This document shows positions 12,900-26,032 of a stretch of DNA of 64,000 nt, piece by piece. The position numbers were made by a program, and so were the translations under genes. Location: the NCBI RefSeq assembly GCF_932276165.1, contig NC_063998.1:2740501-2804500 (forward strand). The letters run 5' to 3'. This DNA is from Plutella xylostella (Eukaryota; Arthropoda; Insecta; Lepidoptera; Plutellidae). A model generated the notes under the pieces. It saw only the letters and a list, made by a program, of their open reading frames with translations. It did no database searches and was not told where the DNA came from. How positions within the stretch are numbered: the stretch's first letter is position 1; every line of letters starts with the position of its first letter.

Positions 12900-14500
12900 T
12901 CGTACCGTACCTTCTCTCCAATTTGTTATTCTGAGATCAAGACCCATTTATGGACATTGTTATGGCTAAGCTATGAAGATTGGTTGTCTGCGACAGTGGA
13001 TTTATGTAACATAAAGATGACTGGTCTTTTAGGCCATTTGATATAGCGTAAAGGGTTATTTAGTACCGAACTCTCGCATGTATAAAGTTGGGACACAGAT
13101 GTAAATTATTACACAGGGGTTAGGGCTCAAGGTTTGATCTAAGCACTTTGTATTCAAAGTTTGTTTTGCTCAAAATATAGCTCGAGTATAAACTTAGGTT
13201 AGTATAGATTGCACCAACATTAACTTAATCCACGGATTATTAATCGCGTTTAATCTTGCCTAAGAGCTTATAAATAAACGCAGAGTTAGGTAGATACCGC
13301 AATATTGACTTCAATAATTACAGTGCAATTCATCCTCAGATGAAAGCCAAATTCTACAGAGTTCCGCAAATTAGTTTTTAGTCAGGCATTTAAGCTGACA
13401 GCCGCCAACCCTTAATTTGTGGTAACCTTTTTGTGTTCGTTCAAGATAATAAGAAAATGGCTGGTTCTGAGTGTTCAGACTGGATATAATAGGTATGTGA
13501 ACTAATTAGTTAAACACTTAATCTGAGTTCCATACTTAGTTTGTTTTAAATTGGAACACATCATTTATGTTTTCATTGTAATCGATGGGATGGATTTATA
13601 CTTAAGTCAAAAAGGAGAACGGTCATAGAACTCAAATGTTCTTTTAACTTAGTAACCTATTCATAATAGTGAACAGCAGTACTCATCCTTAAAACAAAGG
13701 CCCTCAATACGCCAATCACCCGCCTACTTTAAACACTAGATAACTCATTCACAATTACAAAGCCCCGACACTCCACCACAAGTCTACAACATTAAAGATT
13801 CAGCACTCTCCCACATAAATCTAGCGTCTCCGAAGCGGCCAATAAATACAATATTTGAATTACAAAGCCGACGATAAACCCGTCTGCTTTGAGCCGCGAA
13901 CAAAGAGAGTTTATCAAAACTGTGGTTAAAAGTGCGGTATGGTGTTAGCGGGCCCGTGAATACTCTCACATAAGCCTTGTCACATTAAAGTGGCCGGCTG
14001 TGAGAGCTGATGTGTGAATAGCTGTGTGGAAAGGTAATTTGACAGGGTTTCAAATGTCTGCGGTGATAATGTTGATTGCTACTTTTGATGAGGTTGGTGA
14101 AAACATGCCTATTAGGTAAGTAACTGTAGGTTTTTAATGTTTACCTAAGCTGTACAGAAACATAGTGCTATATTCAGTACACTGACCTGAATCTCTAGCA
14201 TAATAGTTGTAGTTTGTCTACACATCTAACTGTAGCGCGAAATGTAACGATAAAATAAATGCAAATAATCAACGAAGGTCGGATAAGTTTGTATAAAGTC
14301 CATAGTTGGGGACGAACAAAGACCATTTATCTTTGCCTCTCGGCACAGCGTTGTATGAGGCATGCAGTGGTGAAACTCAACAAATGTACAAGTATATAAA
14401 CATAATAAACATTCAAATAGATTTAAGTTAATCAGCAAGATGATTATGGACCAGATAATCATATTGTTGAAAATGTCCCGCAAAAACCAAACTAAGGATA
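12900..14500. other. Noncoding DNA
   Basis: Nothing recognisable beyond short spurious frames. Confidence 0.4.
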
Positions 14501-14504
14501 AGGT

Positions 14505-14608
14505 TAAGGATCATCATCACCATTCATTCACCTTCAAAACACTCTGTCCTTGGCCCTTCCCATTCAGCCACTACCCGCCTAAGTTCGTCAGTCCAGTTAA
14601 GGAAAGTT
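14505..14608 (-). mobile_element. LINE 3'-end remnant with GAT tail
   Basis: The minus strand reads TDELRRVVAEWEGPRTECFE and a stop, then GATGATGATCC. It looks like the last codons and tail of a LINE ORF2. Confidence 0.6.
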
Positions 14609-15456
14609 AAGGATATTAGAATTAAATTGTTATTATTTCCTGCTCAACAGTGTATTAGATAGGTACATGTAGCATGCTATATATCTTACACTGTCGCACT
14701 GTAAGTCCGGTTACTATCTCCCTCGACCATATCTTAGTCTCGATAAAATTCTCACACTCGCATTATACTAAAGCTAGTCTATACTTATCCACTGCTTTCT
14801 CTAGTTTACTACATTATGTAAGCAAATTAGGTATTTGCATTGTTTTCTGTGGTCTAATCGGGTGAGATCGTGTCTTGTTTCTCATTCGTGGTCATTGCTA
14901 CGACTCTTCCTGGATACTGTATAATTATAATTAGAAGGTAGGTGGGTAATTATTTATTAATGGCTTAATTTAATAAGTTTATCGGATTCGAGATTAAAAT
15001 AAATGGTATCTACTTATATTCCTATCTATTTCTAAGTAGAAATTACAGTCTATGATGCAGCCATATATAAGGCACAACTACACCTTTTAGCTGTTGGCTA
15101 GCTTGCTTACCTCATTAATCATACTTTAAACGCATCAAAATATGTAATAACAATATTGTCAATATCTGCGTAATACACAACAAAATGCCGATAATAAAAT
15201 GTAACAGAGGCCAGAGCATGCGCTCAGACAGGATGTCGAAATTATCAGCTTGTCACAGATTATACAATACAACCTGTCGCATCTTGTTCGATTTAATCTA
15301 TGGCGACCCAGTTCATAGCTACGCAGAAGCAACAAAATAACTTTTAAAGCTATTGTGATAAAGGGTATTATTTTGCGGTAACATGGAAATGAGTAATATT
15401 TGGGACGCATGTAGATAAGCTGGAAGAATGACAGACAGTGAATAAAATAAAGGATC

Positions 15457-15614
15457 TGACGACCGAATAGTGTACTGGCTAGTGACCCTGTCTGCTATAC
15501 CGAAGGTCTAGGGTTCGATCCCAACCAGGGCAGATGGATCTGTATAGATATATCAGCTGCCTCATCTAGCTTGGGGTCGGATGGCCGTGTGTGAAATGAC
15601 CCCACATTCTATTA
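15457..15614 (+). mobile_element. tRNA-derived SINE, copy 1
   Basis: Shares its head (TGACGACCGAATAG), box-B-like GGTTCGATCCC, the block ATATATCAGCTG, and TTGGGGTCGGATGGCCGTGT with the copy at 16894. It is shorter, lacking part of the middle. Confidence 0.85.
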
Positions 15615-16893
15615 CCAGCAAAACTAATAAATCATTACGTAATTCCAGTCAAAAACCTACCTACCTTCCTTTTTTCACCAAAATTGTCTATGCAAGGGAA
15701 TAAATAATTAAGTGAGCCTACTTAATCATGAGTTACGGAAGCTCGGAGTAAAACTCGGAGTAGTCTACAAGTGATAAAATAAGTCTCAGGTATAAATAAC
15801 TGATTGGTCGCTGGATCCGAATCAAATAAGTAGGTACCTCAGTCAGTCCTCTAGTCTAAGAGCATTTAAAATACAGTGAAGTTCTATTTTATAAAACTTA
15901 CGTATACCTAATTATAACGAACTATGTATTAAACCGCCACCGTTTGTACATGGGTCTATATTAGAATAAATTATGTAATACTTGTGTTCAAGTAAAGTAT
16001 ATCTATCTATCTTTCTATCCATTACAAAGCTTACCTACCGCCATAATTTTACGCACTCACTCTAAATTAGTACCATACATAAAAAAATACTTAGGTACCT
16101 TACTTATTTTTTTTATTTTTTTGTAATAATTATACTTCAATAGAATGAATAGAAATATTGAAAATAGCCAATACTGCCATTGCCTGCGTATGCGTACCCC
16201 ACCCAACGATCCGCCCACACTAATGTACCATCTACTATAAAACTAGACACCCTAACTATATTATTCAATACCCTGTGCGAGTGATATATTGTAGTCTCGG
16301 TCGCCGTATTTATTTACGTCTCAAGTTTTATTAATGTAGATTTATGTTTTTTCTGTCCACACGGCCATTCCTCTTCTATTGGACAAATACGAGTATACTT
16401 ATGGGGAAATAATTAAACAGACCAACAAATAACTTAGATTTAGAGCCGTTCTTTAGAGATAATGTCGTTCGGGCTTTCAGTTTAGGGTTTGATTTATTTA
16501 TATTAAGATTTGTTGAAGTGAGAAATGTATGTGAACCTATCTATTGATGTAGCATAGAAAAAAATATAATTTTAAAACATAATAGAATAGTGGATTAATA
16601 CATTTTATAGTACTTAAGTATAATTTTTTATAATTGTGTTGGTACACACACAAAACATTCAACAACTTCAACCTATAATTGTCTGAAAATATTACTACCA
16701 AAATATGCAGATCTAGGTACCAAGGGTAATTTGAAAGAAGTCTCGGCCCTATAATATTTTGTCTGGTTTTAATGAACGAAAAACAAAATACCTAAATAAA
16801 AAAACTAATAATAACGGTAACTTTATGTTTAAAAATTTAAGTAATTAAGGATATCGTTTTTGTACCTCTATTATCTACATCGGTTCGGTCATT

Positions 16894-17158
16894 TGACGAC
16901 CGAATGGCGTAGTGGTTAGTGACCTGACTACTGAGCCGATGGTCCCGGGTTCGATTCCCGGCTGGGGCAGATATTTGTTTAAAGACAGATATTTGTACTC
17001 GGGTCTTGGGTGTTGATATTTATATTTAGTATCAATCTATCTATGTATTTGTGTAGATATATCAGCTGTCCGACACCCATAACACAGGTTCTGCCTAGCT
17101 TGGGGTCGGATGGCCGTGTGTGAGATGTCCCCACATATTTATTTATTTATTTATTTAT
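16894..17158 (+). mobile_element. tRNA-derived SINE, copy 2
   Basis: Box A TGGCGTAGTGG (16905-16915) and box B GGTTCGATTCC (16948-16958) both match the Pol III consensus. A tRNA-unrelated body follows, ending in an (ATTT)n tail. The same architecture at 15457 shows that this is a repeat family and not a tRNA gene. Confidence 0.9.
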
Positions 17159-17995
17159 CTACTAATGATGACCATATCGATTAACCATTATGTCGGAATT
17201 CTTGTCATGCCGATGTCCTAGCTCCTACTGCCTTATCTCGCTCGTAAATAAACTAGATACTTACTACGAGGAAGATACTTACTAGAAAGGAATGACTCTA
17301 ATCCAAAATTTATATGTAAACAGATTCATAAAATACATACAATTAAACTTCTTATCAGCCACAGCATAAGGACGAAAATAAAACCAATTTCGAAACTATT
17401 AACTAAAGTTATAGTAGGGTTCACAATACGATACTTTGCTTATCTCAAAAAGAATTATTAACCATAACTAATACAATCCCGCAGCCTGACAAAGCAACAA
17501 CTATAATTGAATATTAAAATATGGTTATTAACCGTTACTCAAAATCGCATCATCACGGCCTTTCCAAACATAAGCCGTATAAGAGAATATTTTTAGTGCC
17601 AGTGTGTCGTATTAGTCACGTGTATTTACAAGATTATTCTATTACATTTGACCAATAGGGGGCTTGAGTTTCTTTTATGTAGGTTAGGCGGCCTTACGAT
17701 AAGCAGGTGTATAAAACTCACGTAATACTTTTTTTGCATATAATGACCATCTAGTCTGAAAATTTTAAGTATTTTACTGACCTACATATTAACCTGTGCC
17801 TCTAACTGCTACAGGTGAGAACTTCATGTCAAGTAGAACTAGAGTATGTCATGCAGAACTGAGTCGTGAGCACAGGATTCGAAACCTCCGTTTACGTTGC
17901 GTATTGCTTGCGTATCGTCAAATGTCACTGTCAAAATGTAAGGCAAATTTGTTAGTTCTAAAAGTGGCATTTGTTTTTTCCATGTTAGGTGGAAT

Positions 17996-18099
17996 TTCAC
18001 CAAACGCTAAACGTATTTAGTAGCCTGTCATACGTCTGTCAGTTAGTACAAAATGTATTTAAAATTTGATTTAAATACGTTTAGCGTTTGGTAAAAGTG
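17996..18099. repeat. Inverted repeat, about 24-bp arms
   Basis: TTTCACCAAACGCTAAACGTATTTA at 17996 is mirrored by TAAATACGTTTAGCGTTTGG at 18072. The spacer is about 50 nt. Probably a small foldback element. Confidence 0.6.
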
Positions 18100-18142
18100 A
18101 CCCTTCGTGTAGATTCGAAAATAGTATCGAATCCTATGCTCG

Positions 18143-18433
18143 CTACACTGTACCCGTATCATGAAAATTCGAGCTAACGAATAGAATCGAATGCGAGTGC
18201 GACTACTGTCAACTTGACAGCACTTTCGAACACTTTTTACCTTTCGAATGAGTTTCGAAAAGAATGACCACAGAGTACATAATAATATTCTGACAATGAC
18301 CTATGGAATGATAGCTGTCAAACTTTCGCAAATCTATACACCGCCATTTTGTTGTTGACAGGTTGACAGCACTTTCGAATAGACTATCGAATAGAATATG
18401 CTGCGGTTTTTCGTAATACGGGTACTGTAGTAT
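18143..18433. mobile_element. MITE-like element with TIRs
   Basis: CTACACTGTACCCGTAT at the left is matched inverted by ATACGGGTACTGTAG at the right. Internal TTTCGAA and TCGAAT motifs recur in both orientations. The target duplication is unresolved. Confidence 0.6.
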
Positions 18434-18674
18434 AAGTAAAAATTATGGAAAGACAATATTGTGACCAGCAAAGAAGCTGTTAATAGTGAAATCAGTTCAC
18501 AAAAGCACCTACGTGCATCCAGGTCGACTGAGGACTGAGGTCACCAGCATCCTGTAGTGGTTAGTCAAATACAAGGCGATTAGACACGGGGCGCTTGTCA
18601 CCAGCTGGCGCCGCGCCAAGCCACGGACTGAGGGCCACTCTATACTGACGACAAACGAACGAACCAGAGCTGTC

Positions 18675-18743
18675 TTGCAATCGGCACGTTTAATACAACT
18701 AGGCAGAGTCGTGGCTCGTTCTTCGTCACACAGAGTGACCCCC
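18675..18743. repeat. Dispersed repeat, copy 3
   Basis: TTGCAATCGGCACGTTTAAT, then GTCGTGGCTCGTT and CACAGAGTGACCCCC, in the order seen at 5381 and 11321. Confidence 0.55.
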
Positions 18744-18779
18744 TGACTCTGCGGACTTCTCGCTAAATCCTTCAATACC

Positions 18780-21599
18780 TCCTTTGAACTGGTGAGTCTC
18801 GTGACGGACGCATTGTCTTGTCATCTCAATGGATCGCCGCTTGTTTTGCTTTGAGTAAAAACAGCGATTGTCCCATTGAGGTTCTACTATTGTATTTGTT
18901 TCCAATCAATGCACTACGTACACGTGTTATGAAAGTAGATAGGTACATGGGGGATTGAGCAATGGCTATGCGTTGTATAGTTAATTATTCTTATATGATA
19001 TACTTAGTGAGTTCTGCAACTGCTAATAACGTACGCATTCTAAGAATAATAAGAGAAGTACATACTTAGGTTAGGATAGTATAGGTATGTGATAGGTATT
19101 ATCTTTATAAGCTAAATTAGTTACTTACATTAGAACTCAATGTATTTACCCATCTGCATTAGGTACCTAACTTTATTCAGCTGATAATAAACAAAATCGT
19201 AACTCCAGCAAAGGATCAGACGGGAGGATTTTCAATATAAACATCAGCCGATTTCAAGAATAACTCAAGACCGTCACAGCAGACGGGAGCTCGTTTAATT
19301 AATATGTAGACAAAGCATTTCCTCTGCGGATAAAGGATACCGGATATTGTAGAGGAATAAGTTTGAATACAGCCGAGCAAAGAACGTCTGGCTCGCTAAC
19401 ATCTCTTTTGTGATGCATCTGTGGTATGAGACGAGAAATAAATAAAATAACTAGGGCCGTATTCAGGTAACTATACTCGTAAGGTTTATCGTTTCGAAAC
19501 AATCGTGATGACTACGCGATGCTAATAAATGTAACTATTTTCCAATTGTTACAGAGAAATTAAAGCAATCGTTTTATTGCCGAAATTACCGCAACCAATT
19601 AGAGCTGGCCGACGGTCGTACATGTCAATAAAACTGGCCAGAAACATACCGCCGAGTACATAGGTCCATCTAGTGGCTTGGCACGGGCGGTGTGCGTGCT
19701 ACATGCCCTATTATTAATTAAAATACCACATGGGCACTCGTAAAAGGTGTCCGACACTGCAGACGCGTTCGGAAAACCACTCAAACAGATTTTATTGAAC
19801 CCAGACATGGGATTTATATCCAGAAACGGCTCCACGAAACGAAAACTTTAAAATTACCCACCGTGTAATTGCCTGAGCGCACTAATCTATAAAATCTTTA
19901 TTGAGAAACAATATTTCATTCAGCTATTAAGTTGTGCCGGCTACAGCCAATGGGAAACCGATAACGCATCGTTATAAAGCAATACCATCGGAACAATTAA
20001 AAACATTAATAGCCGGAATTATTTGCCCCTGAATAAATCAATATTACGGGCGCTCGAAACTCGGATTTCCCAGGGCATTAAACCTTCGACAACAATGCGA
20101 CCAAATACAGTCAGGTATGCAATCGCAACATGAACCTGCCATGTTGTAGCTTTCCACTTAATATTGGACTTTGTCGCTCACTCTCTCCCTTTCATAGCGA
20201 TTGTTGGCGGCGTAGATCCATAATAGGAATCAAAGCCAAGTAAGTTAAGGATCGTAGACAGCAATGCATGGGCCAGGTTTCGGTCATTCAACCAACGTGA
20301 CATCTGTAGTTAATTACCAGCGTGGAGCGTGCACTATTAGTTATACCTAGTTATACACCTTGACACAGTTTCTCTATAAAACATTTTGATCGCTGGCTGT
20401 TGAACTTTCATTGGCATTTTAAATAACGCTCAAATAACAGAGAGCTCTATTACAAAAGGGCGCCAATAGTCTAAAATCTGATGTCGGAAAAGCGGCCATG
20501 TTGTATCGCCATCTTTGTTTCGTCCGACAAAAGATACGGAGAGCTATTTGTCACGAGACGACGCGGCCTCGCTTTATAGCCAGAGGGCTGATTGTAGGTA
20601 ACCTTTTGATAAAATTTGTATGGACGTCAAATTAATGGGAGTTTGTATACATTGACGCTATTAATTAGAGATTTCGTCCAAACATATACCTTTTGTTCTT
20701 ATATTCCCATCGTTTATTTTACCTGTCAGGATTGCTCAAAGAGCGGATATCACAAGCGTTAAGTTACTTAAGTAGGTACTTAATTTTACTAAAGCTCATT
20801 ATTTGCGAACCGAACTACCTAGCGACCCAATCATTGACAATAATTAAATCGCAACTGTATTTAAACTGATTTATTCCATTACAACGGAACGTGTTAACGA
20901 CCACCTAATTAACAATCAATCCAATAGTGCGACCAGTGCAACTGAAGTTAGAAGCCCATCAAATACTAATCAATGTGCTATTTTGATTGACACTCAAAAA
21001 ACGTAAATACGTAATTGGATTTAATGCTTACAGAGTCATCAATCAAGGTGGGGGCAGGGCCAGGTGCTGTCAACGCTAGCACACGCCTCGTCCACTTGCT
21101 TTTATTTGCTCGTAATGTCCATATCCGCAGATTGCACATCTTTAAATAACGCACTACGCAGGTGCCAAACCAGTTGTGCTGCATTTTTACAGCGGGCGAG
21201 CGGGCGCGCCTACAAATAGGACGCAAATAAAGAATGGAACTTGAAGCTGGCTGGTGCGAACTACTGGCCGTTTCGTCTCGCCGGTCGCCATGCACGGCGA
21301 GGTCTGGCCAGGTAAAAGTGGGATAGAGTGATAAGGGTATCCTGTATCCTACCTATTCATAACCAATAATTGCACAAAATTCAAAATTAATACACCAATC
21401 ATAATTATTTTGTTCATAGAAACAATAGATGCATCCAGCCACACTGTGTAAATCATGCCCAAAAGTAAGAAGAATCCACCGGGTCCACAATTCCATTACG
21501 ATGAAAAAAACTGTCAATCCTGGTAGTTTTTAATACTCGTAAATATTGCGTGACAATTAGTTAGTTAGTGTCAACTTATGTAAAAACTATACATAAAGT
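18780..21599. other. Noncoding DNA
   Basis: Short spurious frames only. I see no exon or repeat I can name. Confidence 0.4.
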
Positions 21600-22459
21600 A
21601 CTTAAATCAAGGGCGTACCCAGGATTTCAGCTAGGGGGGGGCAGCTCATACCTATTTCGAGATGATGGTCGGTCGATTGTAACCAAAAATCATGAAAATT
21701 TACTTGTAGTGCGTAGCTAACCTATACCTACTATAACGAATATTGTACAATCAAAACAAATCTTTAAGCCATTTTTGACTTTGAAGATCGAAAAGAAAGG
21801 GTTTTGGTTGATCATTAAATATAATATTTTTGTATACGATTATACAGTGTGTTGTTTTTCGGACCCAACAAACTTTAAGGGTGGATTCTACGAGTAATTT
21901 CATCGATGAAAAAACCCCCATGTGTGGGGTCAAATCTAAATATTCTAGAAATGGCGGCCATTTTAAAGTTTTAGATAGGTACTTAGTTTTCATAACAAAT
22001 CATATCTCGAGATTTAATTAAACGCCTTACGGACATGAAATAAAATGATTTCATCGGCAAATAGCCATTTGTATCCAATAAAAATATCCACAACTGCTAA
22101 AAAGGTACATAAAATAAGTTAAAAGCACCTAATCTAATTTATTGGCGCAAAAAAAAATTATTTAAAAATTTACATTTACTTTGAAAATAGCCCCCTTCGA
22201 TGATATTTTTATGTATTAATTTAAAACTATTTGAAATAAGCTAAACAATGATACCAAAACCGTAGGTATCTGTACGTCGAGGCAGTCAAGAATTATCGAA
22301 AGTTTAAAACACACCTCACGGAGCGCCGCAGCTCAGGTAGCAATCGTCACGGGGTGGCGGTAATACCATCAACTGCTTCTATCATTGAGGGTATTATTAC
22401 CGTTTATTTTAAATGTTAATTTTATCGTATTTATATACTTGCAAAAACCTTCGAAAATA

Positions 22460-22607
22460 CTTACTCCCAGTTTCTATAACTCTATCTATCCTTAACTGGT
22501 AGTTACTTTCATACGATTTTGACAGATTGTTACTTTTGATTATGTCAAAATCGTATGAAAGTAACTACCAGTTATGGATAGATAGAGTTATAGAAACTGG
22601 CAGTAAG
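22460..22607. repeat. Near-perfect hairpin, 64-bp arms
   Basis: Arms 22460-22523 and 22544-22607 are reverse complements with two mismatches and a 20-nt loop. It looks like a foldback MITE sitting inside the hAT-like element. Confidence 0.9.
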
Positions 22608-22938
22608 TAAACATGTTGAATAAGTTATTTTAGAATTAAAGTCAAGAAAATTATCAATAATTTTATATAAAAACTCTTTTGTAACAAACCAATGTTCTTA
22701 CGGGACCGATCATGCAACTCTGTCTAAAAACCTAGTGAACCCGGGAAACTATTGAAATATTTCTTTTTCTAGAAAAGCTACGCATAGAAATTACTGTCTT
22801 ATTAGATGCATATCACACAAACGCAGGTAATTTAAATCCGTTCTATGACTAAAACCGACTGGTTAGCTCAGTAAATTGATCTTTCTTGAAGGTGGCGGTG
22901 ATATCTTCCCGTTTTTTTTGAAAATTAAATATATTTTT

Positions 22939-23378
22939 AACCGACTTCAAAAAAAGGAGGAGGTTCTCAATTCGTCGGGATCTTTTTTTTTATATATATA
23001 TTTTTTATGTATGTTCACCGATTACCCCGCCGTTTATGAACCGATTTTGAAAATTCTTTTTTTTTTGTATTGGGTGGAGCTCCCTGGTGGTCCCATTTTT
23101 TTTCAGAATTTTACCTCACCCCCAAGGCTGGGTAAAGGGGTAAAAACAGGGTATGAATTTCCATTTTGGGCACATATTAACCGATTCTAATGAAATTAAG
23201 AACGTAAATATAGTTCTTATAACAAAAAAATATGATTGTGACCTTGAGCTGATCTGATGATGGAAACGGAAGGCAGTCAGGGGAACTCCTCAACAACGTC
23301 TCGTACTCTCACATACGAGTAGAACTTGTGTAAACCTTAAATTATTTCTTACATTTTAGTGGTTTTTTGAAGTCGGTT
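22939..23378 (+). mobile_element. TIR element, ACCGACTTCAAAAAA family, copy 1
   Basis: AACCGACTTCAAAAAA at the left and TTTTTTGAAGTCGGTT at the right. The body (TTCTCAATTCGTCGGGATC, AGGGGTAAAAACAGGG, GATGATGGAAACGGAAGG) recurs at 44646 and, inverted, at 45293-45839. No coding capacity. Confidence 0.85.
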
Positions 23379-23976
23379 TTTTAATTTTTTAAATTATTAT
23401 TTTATGTTTTTCCAACACTTGTCTTCATTTTGCGCAGAGTAGGTAACACGTTTTTAATTCCCACTTGGCCGGAAAATTTAAGTTTATTTTATCTTCTAGG
23501 GGGGGGCAGCTGCCCCCCCCTGCCCCTACCTGGGTACGCCCATGACTTAAATACATACGAGAAAGTAGGTAGGCCTAGTCTTCTATACAGCTACTATAAC
23601 CACCGAATATTTAAGATGAAACGTATTACGTTTGACGAAATACATATTTATACCTACATAAAGCAAATAAAGAATGAAACTTGAGTGGCTTAATGCAGAA
23701 AACATTAGCAGCACAAAGGCGGCCATTGCGAAGAACTCTCCAGAGAGATGGACAGAAAGAATGCCATTCAACGTCTGAACTTTATTAAATAACCTTCAGA
23801 TATTCGCGTTCATAATAAAATAATGCTTTATTACAGTAAAATGGGAGAATGGAACGCGTCAATTGTAGTTCCAGCATTTTTTTATAGAAATTCAGGCAGG
23901 ATATGAACGAAGGCATAATTGTGTCGGTGTCGATTTATGAGCCGAATGACCTAAATTTTTCACTTACTTCTAGAGT

Positions 23977-24269
23977 TTCTAGACAGTAGAACCTTCGTAG
24001 ATTGGACAGAAATCCTCTAACTTTGAAATATGTAATTATTGATGTAATCTACTTACCTATTTATGTAGGTAATGTAAGTACGCCAAGTAACAACGTTGGC
24101 AATATTGATGCTAAATGAATATTACTTATTATTTTTCTTCAGTACTAAGTAGGTATAAGAAGCCTAATTCTTTGGATTATCTTCAAAATGCACGCACACG
24201 GCGGCGATTGCTTTGTCAAGTAACAAAAATAATGAATTATGCATATTTTCAGATGATGACCTTGAGTCC
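23977..24269 (+). repeat. Direct duplication, copy A
   Basis: About 290 bp almost identical to 25744-26032, from TTCTAGACAGTAGAACC to GACCTTGAGTCC, with only a few substitutions and one small indel. Confidence 0.95.
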
Positions 24270-24622
24270 ATACGCTCGCCGCACATCTGTTTCTTTGAAA
24301 TGTTTATGTTTATAGCCTTGTCTTTTGCAACTAGTCCTTATTGAGTCCCTTTAATTACTAAAAACAGTTTCTACGGAGATTTTATAATTTTAAAGTATTC
24401 ATTTTACAAATTTTTACTAGCATTTATAAAAAAAAACACAGATGTTTATCTGGTTGCTCATAGAAATGAAAGCCATTACAGCTTAAAGTCCACAAATAAG
24501 AATGACTATCAGACCTATAGGTACCCACCGAGGTGAGGTGAGTGGATGATGGGTTCCGAACAAATAACACCGGGGAAACGGAAAACAGCTATAAAACTAT
24601 GACGAAAACATGACGTTCCAAG
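24268..24622 (+). repeat. Inverted duplication, copy B
   Basis: Matches the reverse complement of 26999-27361, from CCATACGCTCGCCGC to CATGACGTTCCAAG, with indels. Abuts copy A. Confidence 0.9.
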
Positions 24623-24636
24623 AAATACGTTCCGGC

Positions 24637-25708
24637 TAGGGTTTCTGCTCGAGAATTCTCGAGCTCGAGAAGATTCGAGAAATTCGGCTTGGTTCGAGAC
24701 GAGAAAAAAAACTGAAGACTCGAGAATTTCTCGAGCCTTGAGATAAAAATTAAGAATATTCAATTCGAATTTTCCTGCGCCGCTTAACAACACACACGCA
24801 TACCATGCATGTGTATTATGATTTATTATGTTTCATTTCCATTTAAGCTAATGCTGTACTGATAATACCAATGAATAATTAAAAGATAACGTAGTAATAG
24901 TTACGTACTGTTTCTTAGTTCAGATGGACCAAAAGAAGTCATCCGATGTAGTTTGGCTCTCATTTTTTTTCTAAATGAAAAACTTCGATTCTCTTTTTCG
25001 ATTATGTTTATTTGAACCTTTACAATTTTATTGGTCGAGAAGATGATATCGGCCAAAAGGGGGGCCGTCACAATTGATTGCCATACAGGCTCGTTTTATG
25101 GCATTTCTCATCACTTCAGAGAAAACTTCGGGCGAGAGATTCTCGCAGTCGTGTCGAATGGTCCTTAAGGGCTTCCAGAGACACGGGCTTATTCACATAA
25201 ACACGGGACTTCAAAAAACCTCCAGAAAAACTGTCAGAAACGGTTAAATTGGGCGATATTGCAGGGTAAAATGATAGATAAAACGAAAAAAAGGCGATCC
25301 AAAAATTTAATAAACATAATTATTCCGCGTTTTTGGGGAGTATACCACTCCTCGGCTTCTGAACTTGTATTCTGCATTTGTCTAGTCCACCAATATCAAA
25401 ACTGATTTGACATTGGCGGCAATTTGCACAAATGAGAGTAATTTCCAATAGGGTTATTACTTTTGGCCAACCTTGTACTAGTAATTAGTTACTAGATAGA
25501 CTAATAAAATTATGAGTATTAGTAGAGTATTTTACTTGTGATTAAGTTGACAAAGTAAAAAAAGGAGATTTTGAGTTTTTTTTTAAAAATTAAGGCTTTT
25601 TTTAAAGTTCTTCTTAGAAAGGCTCGAGACTCGAGAAGATTCGAGAATTTGGGCTCGAGAATTCTCGAAGCTCGAGAACGAAAACAGGTCGAGAAATCAG
25701 AAACCCTA
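24637..25708. mobile_element. Non-autonomous hAT-like element with CTCGAGAA subterminal repeats
   Basis: Ends TAGGGTTTCTG and CAGAAACCCTA are perfect inverted repeats, flanked by an exact 8-bp duplication GTTCCGGC (24629-24636 and 25709-25716). Both ends carry clusters of CTCGAGAA and TTCTCGAG in both orientations (24647-24740 and 25620-25690). No transposase frame is seen. Confidence 0.88.
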
Positions 25709-25743
25709 GTTCCGGCCCGCGGGCCGCAGTTTGAGTATAGCTG

Positions 25744-26032
25744 TTCTAGACAGTAGAACCTTCGTAGATTGGACAGAAATCCTCTAACTTTGAAATATGT
25801 AATTATTGATGTAATCTACTTACCTATTTATGTAGGTAATGTAAGTACGCCAAGTAACAACGTTGGCAATATTGATGCTAAATGAATATTATTATTTTTC
25901 TTCAGTACTAAGTAGGTATAAGGAGCCTAATTCTTTGGATTATCTTCAAAATGCACGCACACGGCGGCGATTGCTTTGTTAAGTAACAAAAATAATGAAT
26001 TATGCATATTTTCAGATGATGACCTTGAGTCC
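25744..26032 (+). repeat. Direct duplication, copy A'
   Basis: Second copy of 23977-24269. Confidence 0.95.

Larger units (their letters stand above)
21608..23544. mobile_element. Non-autonomous hAT-like element with nested insertions
   Basis: The ends are inverted repeats: CAAGGGCGTACCCAGG at the left, CCTGGGTACGCCCATG at the right. They are flanked by an exact 8-bp direct repeat ACTTAAAT (21600-21607 and 23545-23552). An 8-bp duplication and a CA-starting TIR are features of the hAT superfamily. Subterminal G-tracts (AGGGGGGGGCAG) occur near both ends. There is no transposase frame. A hairpin element (22460-22607) and a second TIR element (22939-23378) lie inside. Confidence 0.85.

Noticed and set aside
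16894..16970. A functional tRNA gene
   Set aside because: A and B boxes are present, but the sequence continues as a SINE shared with 15457.
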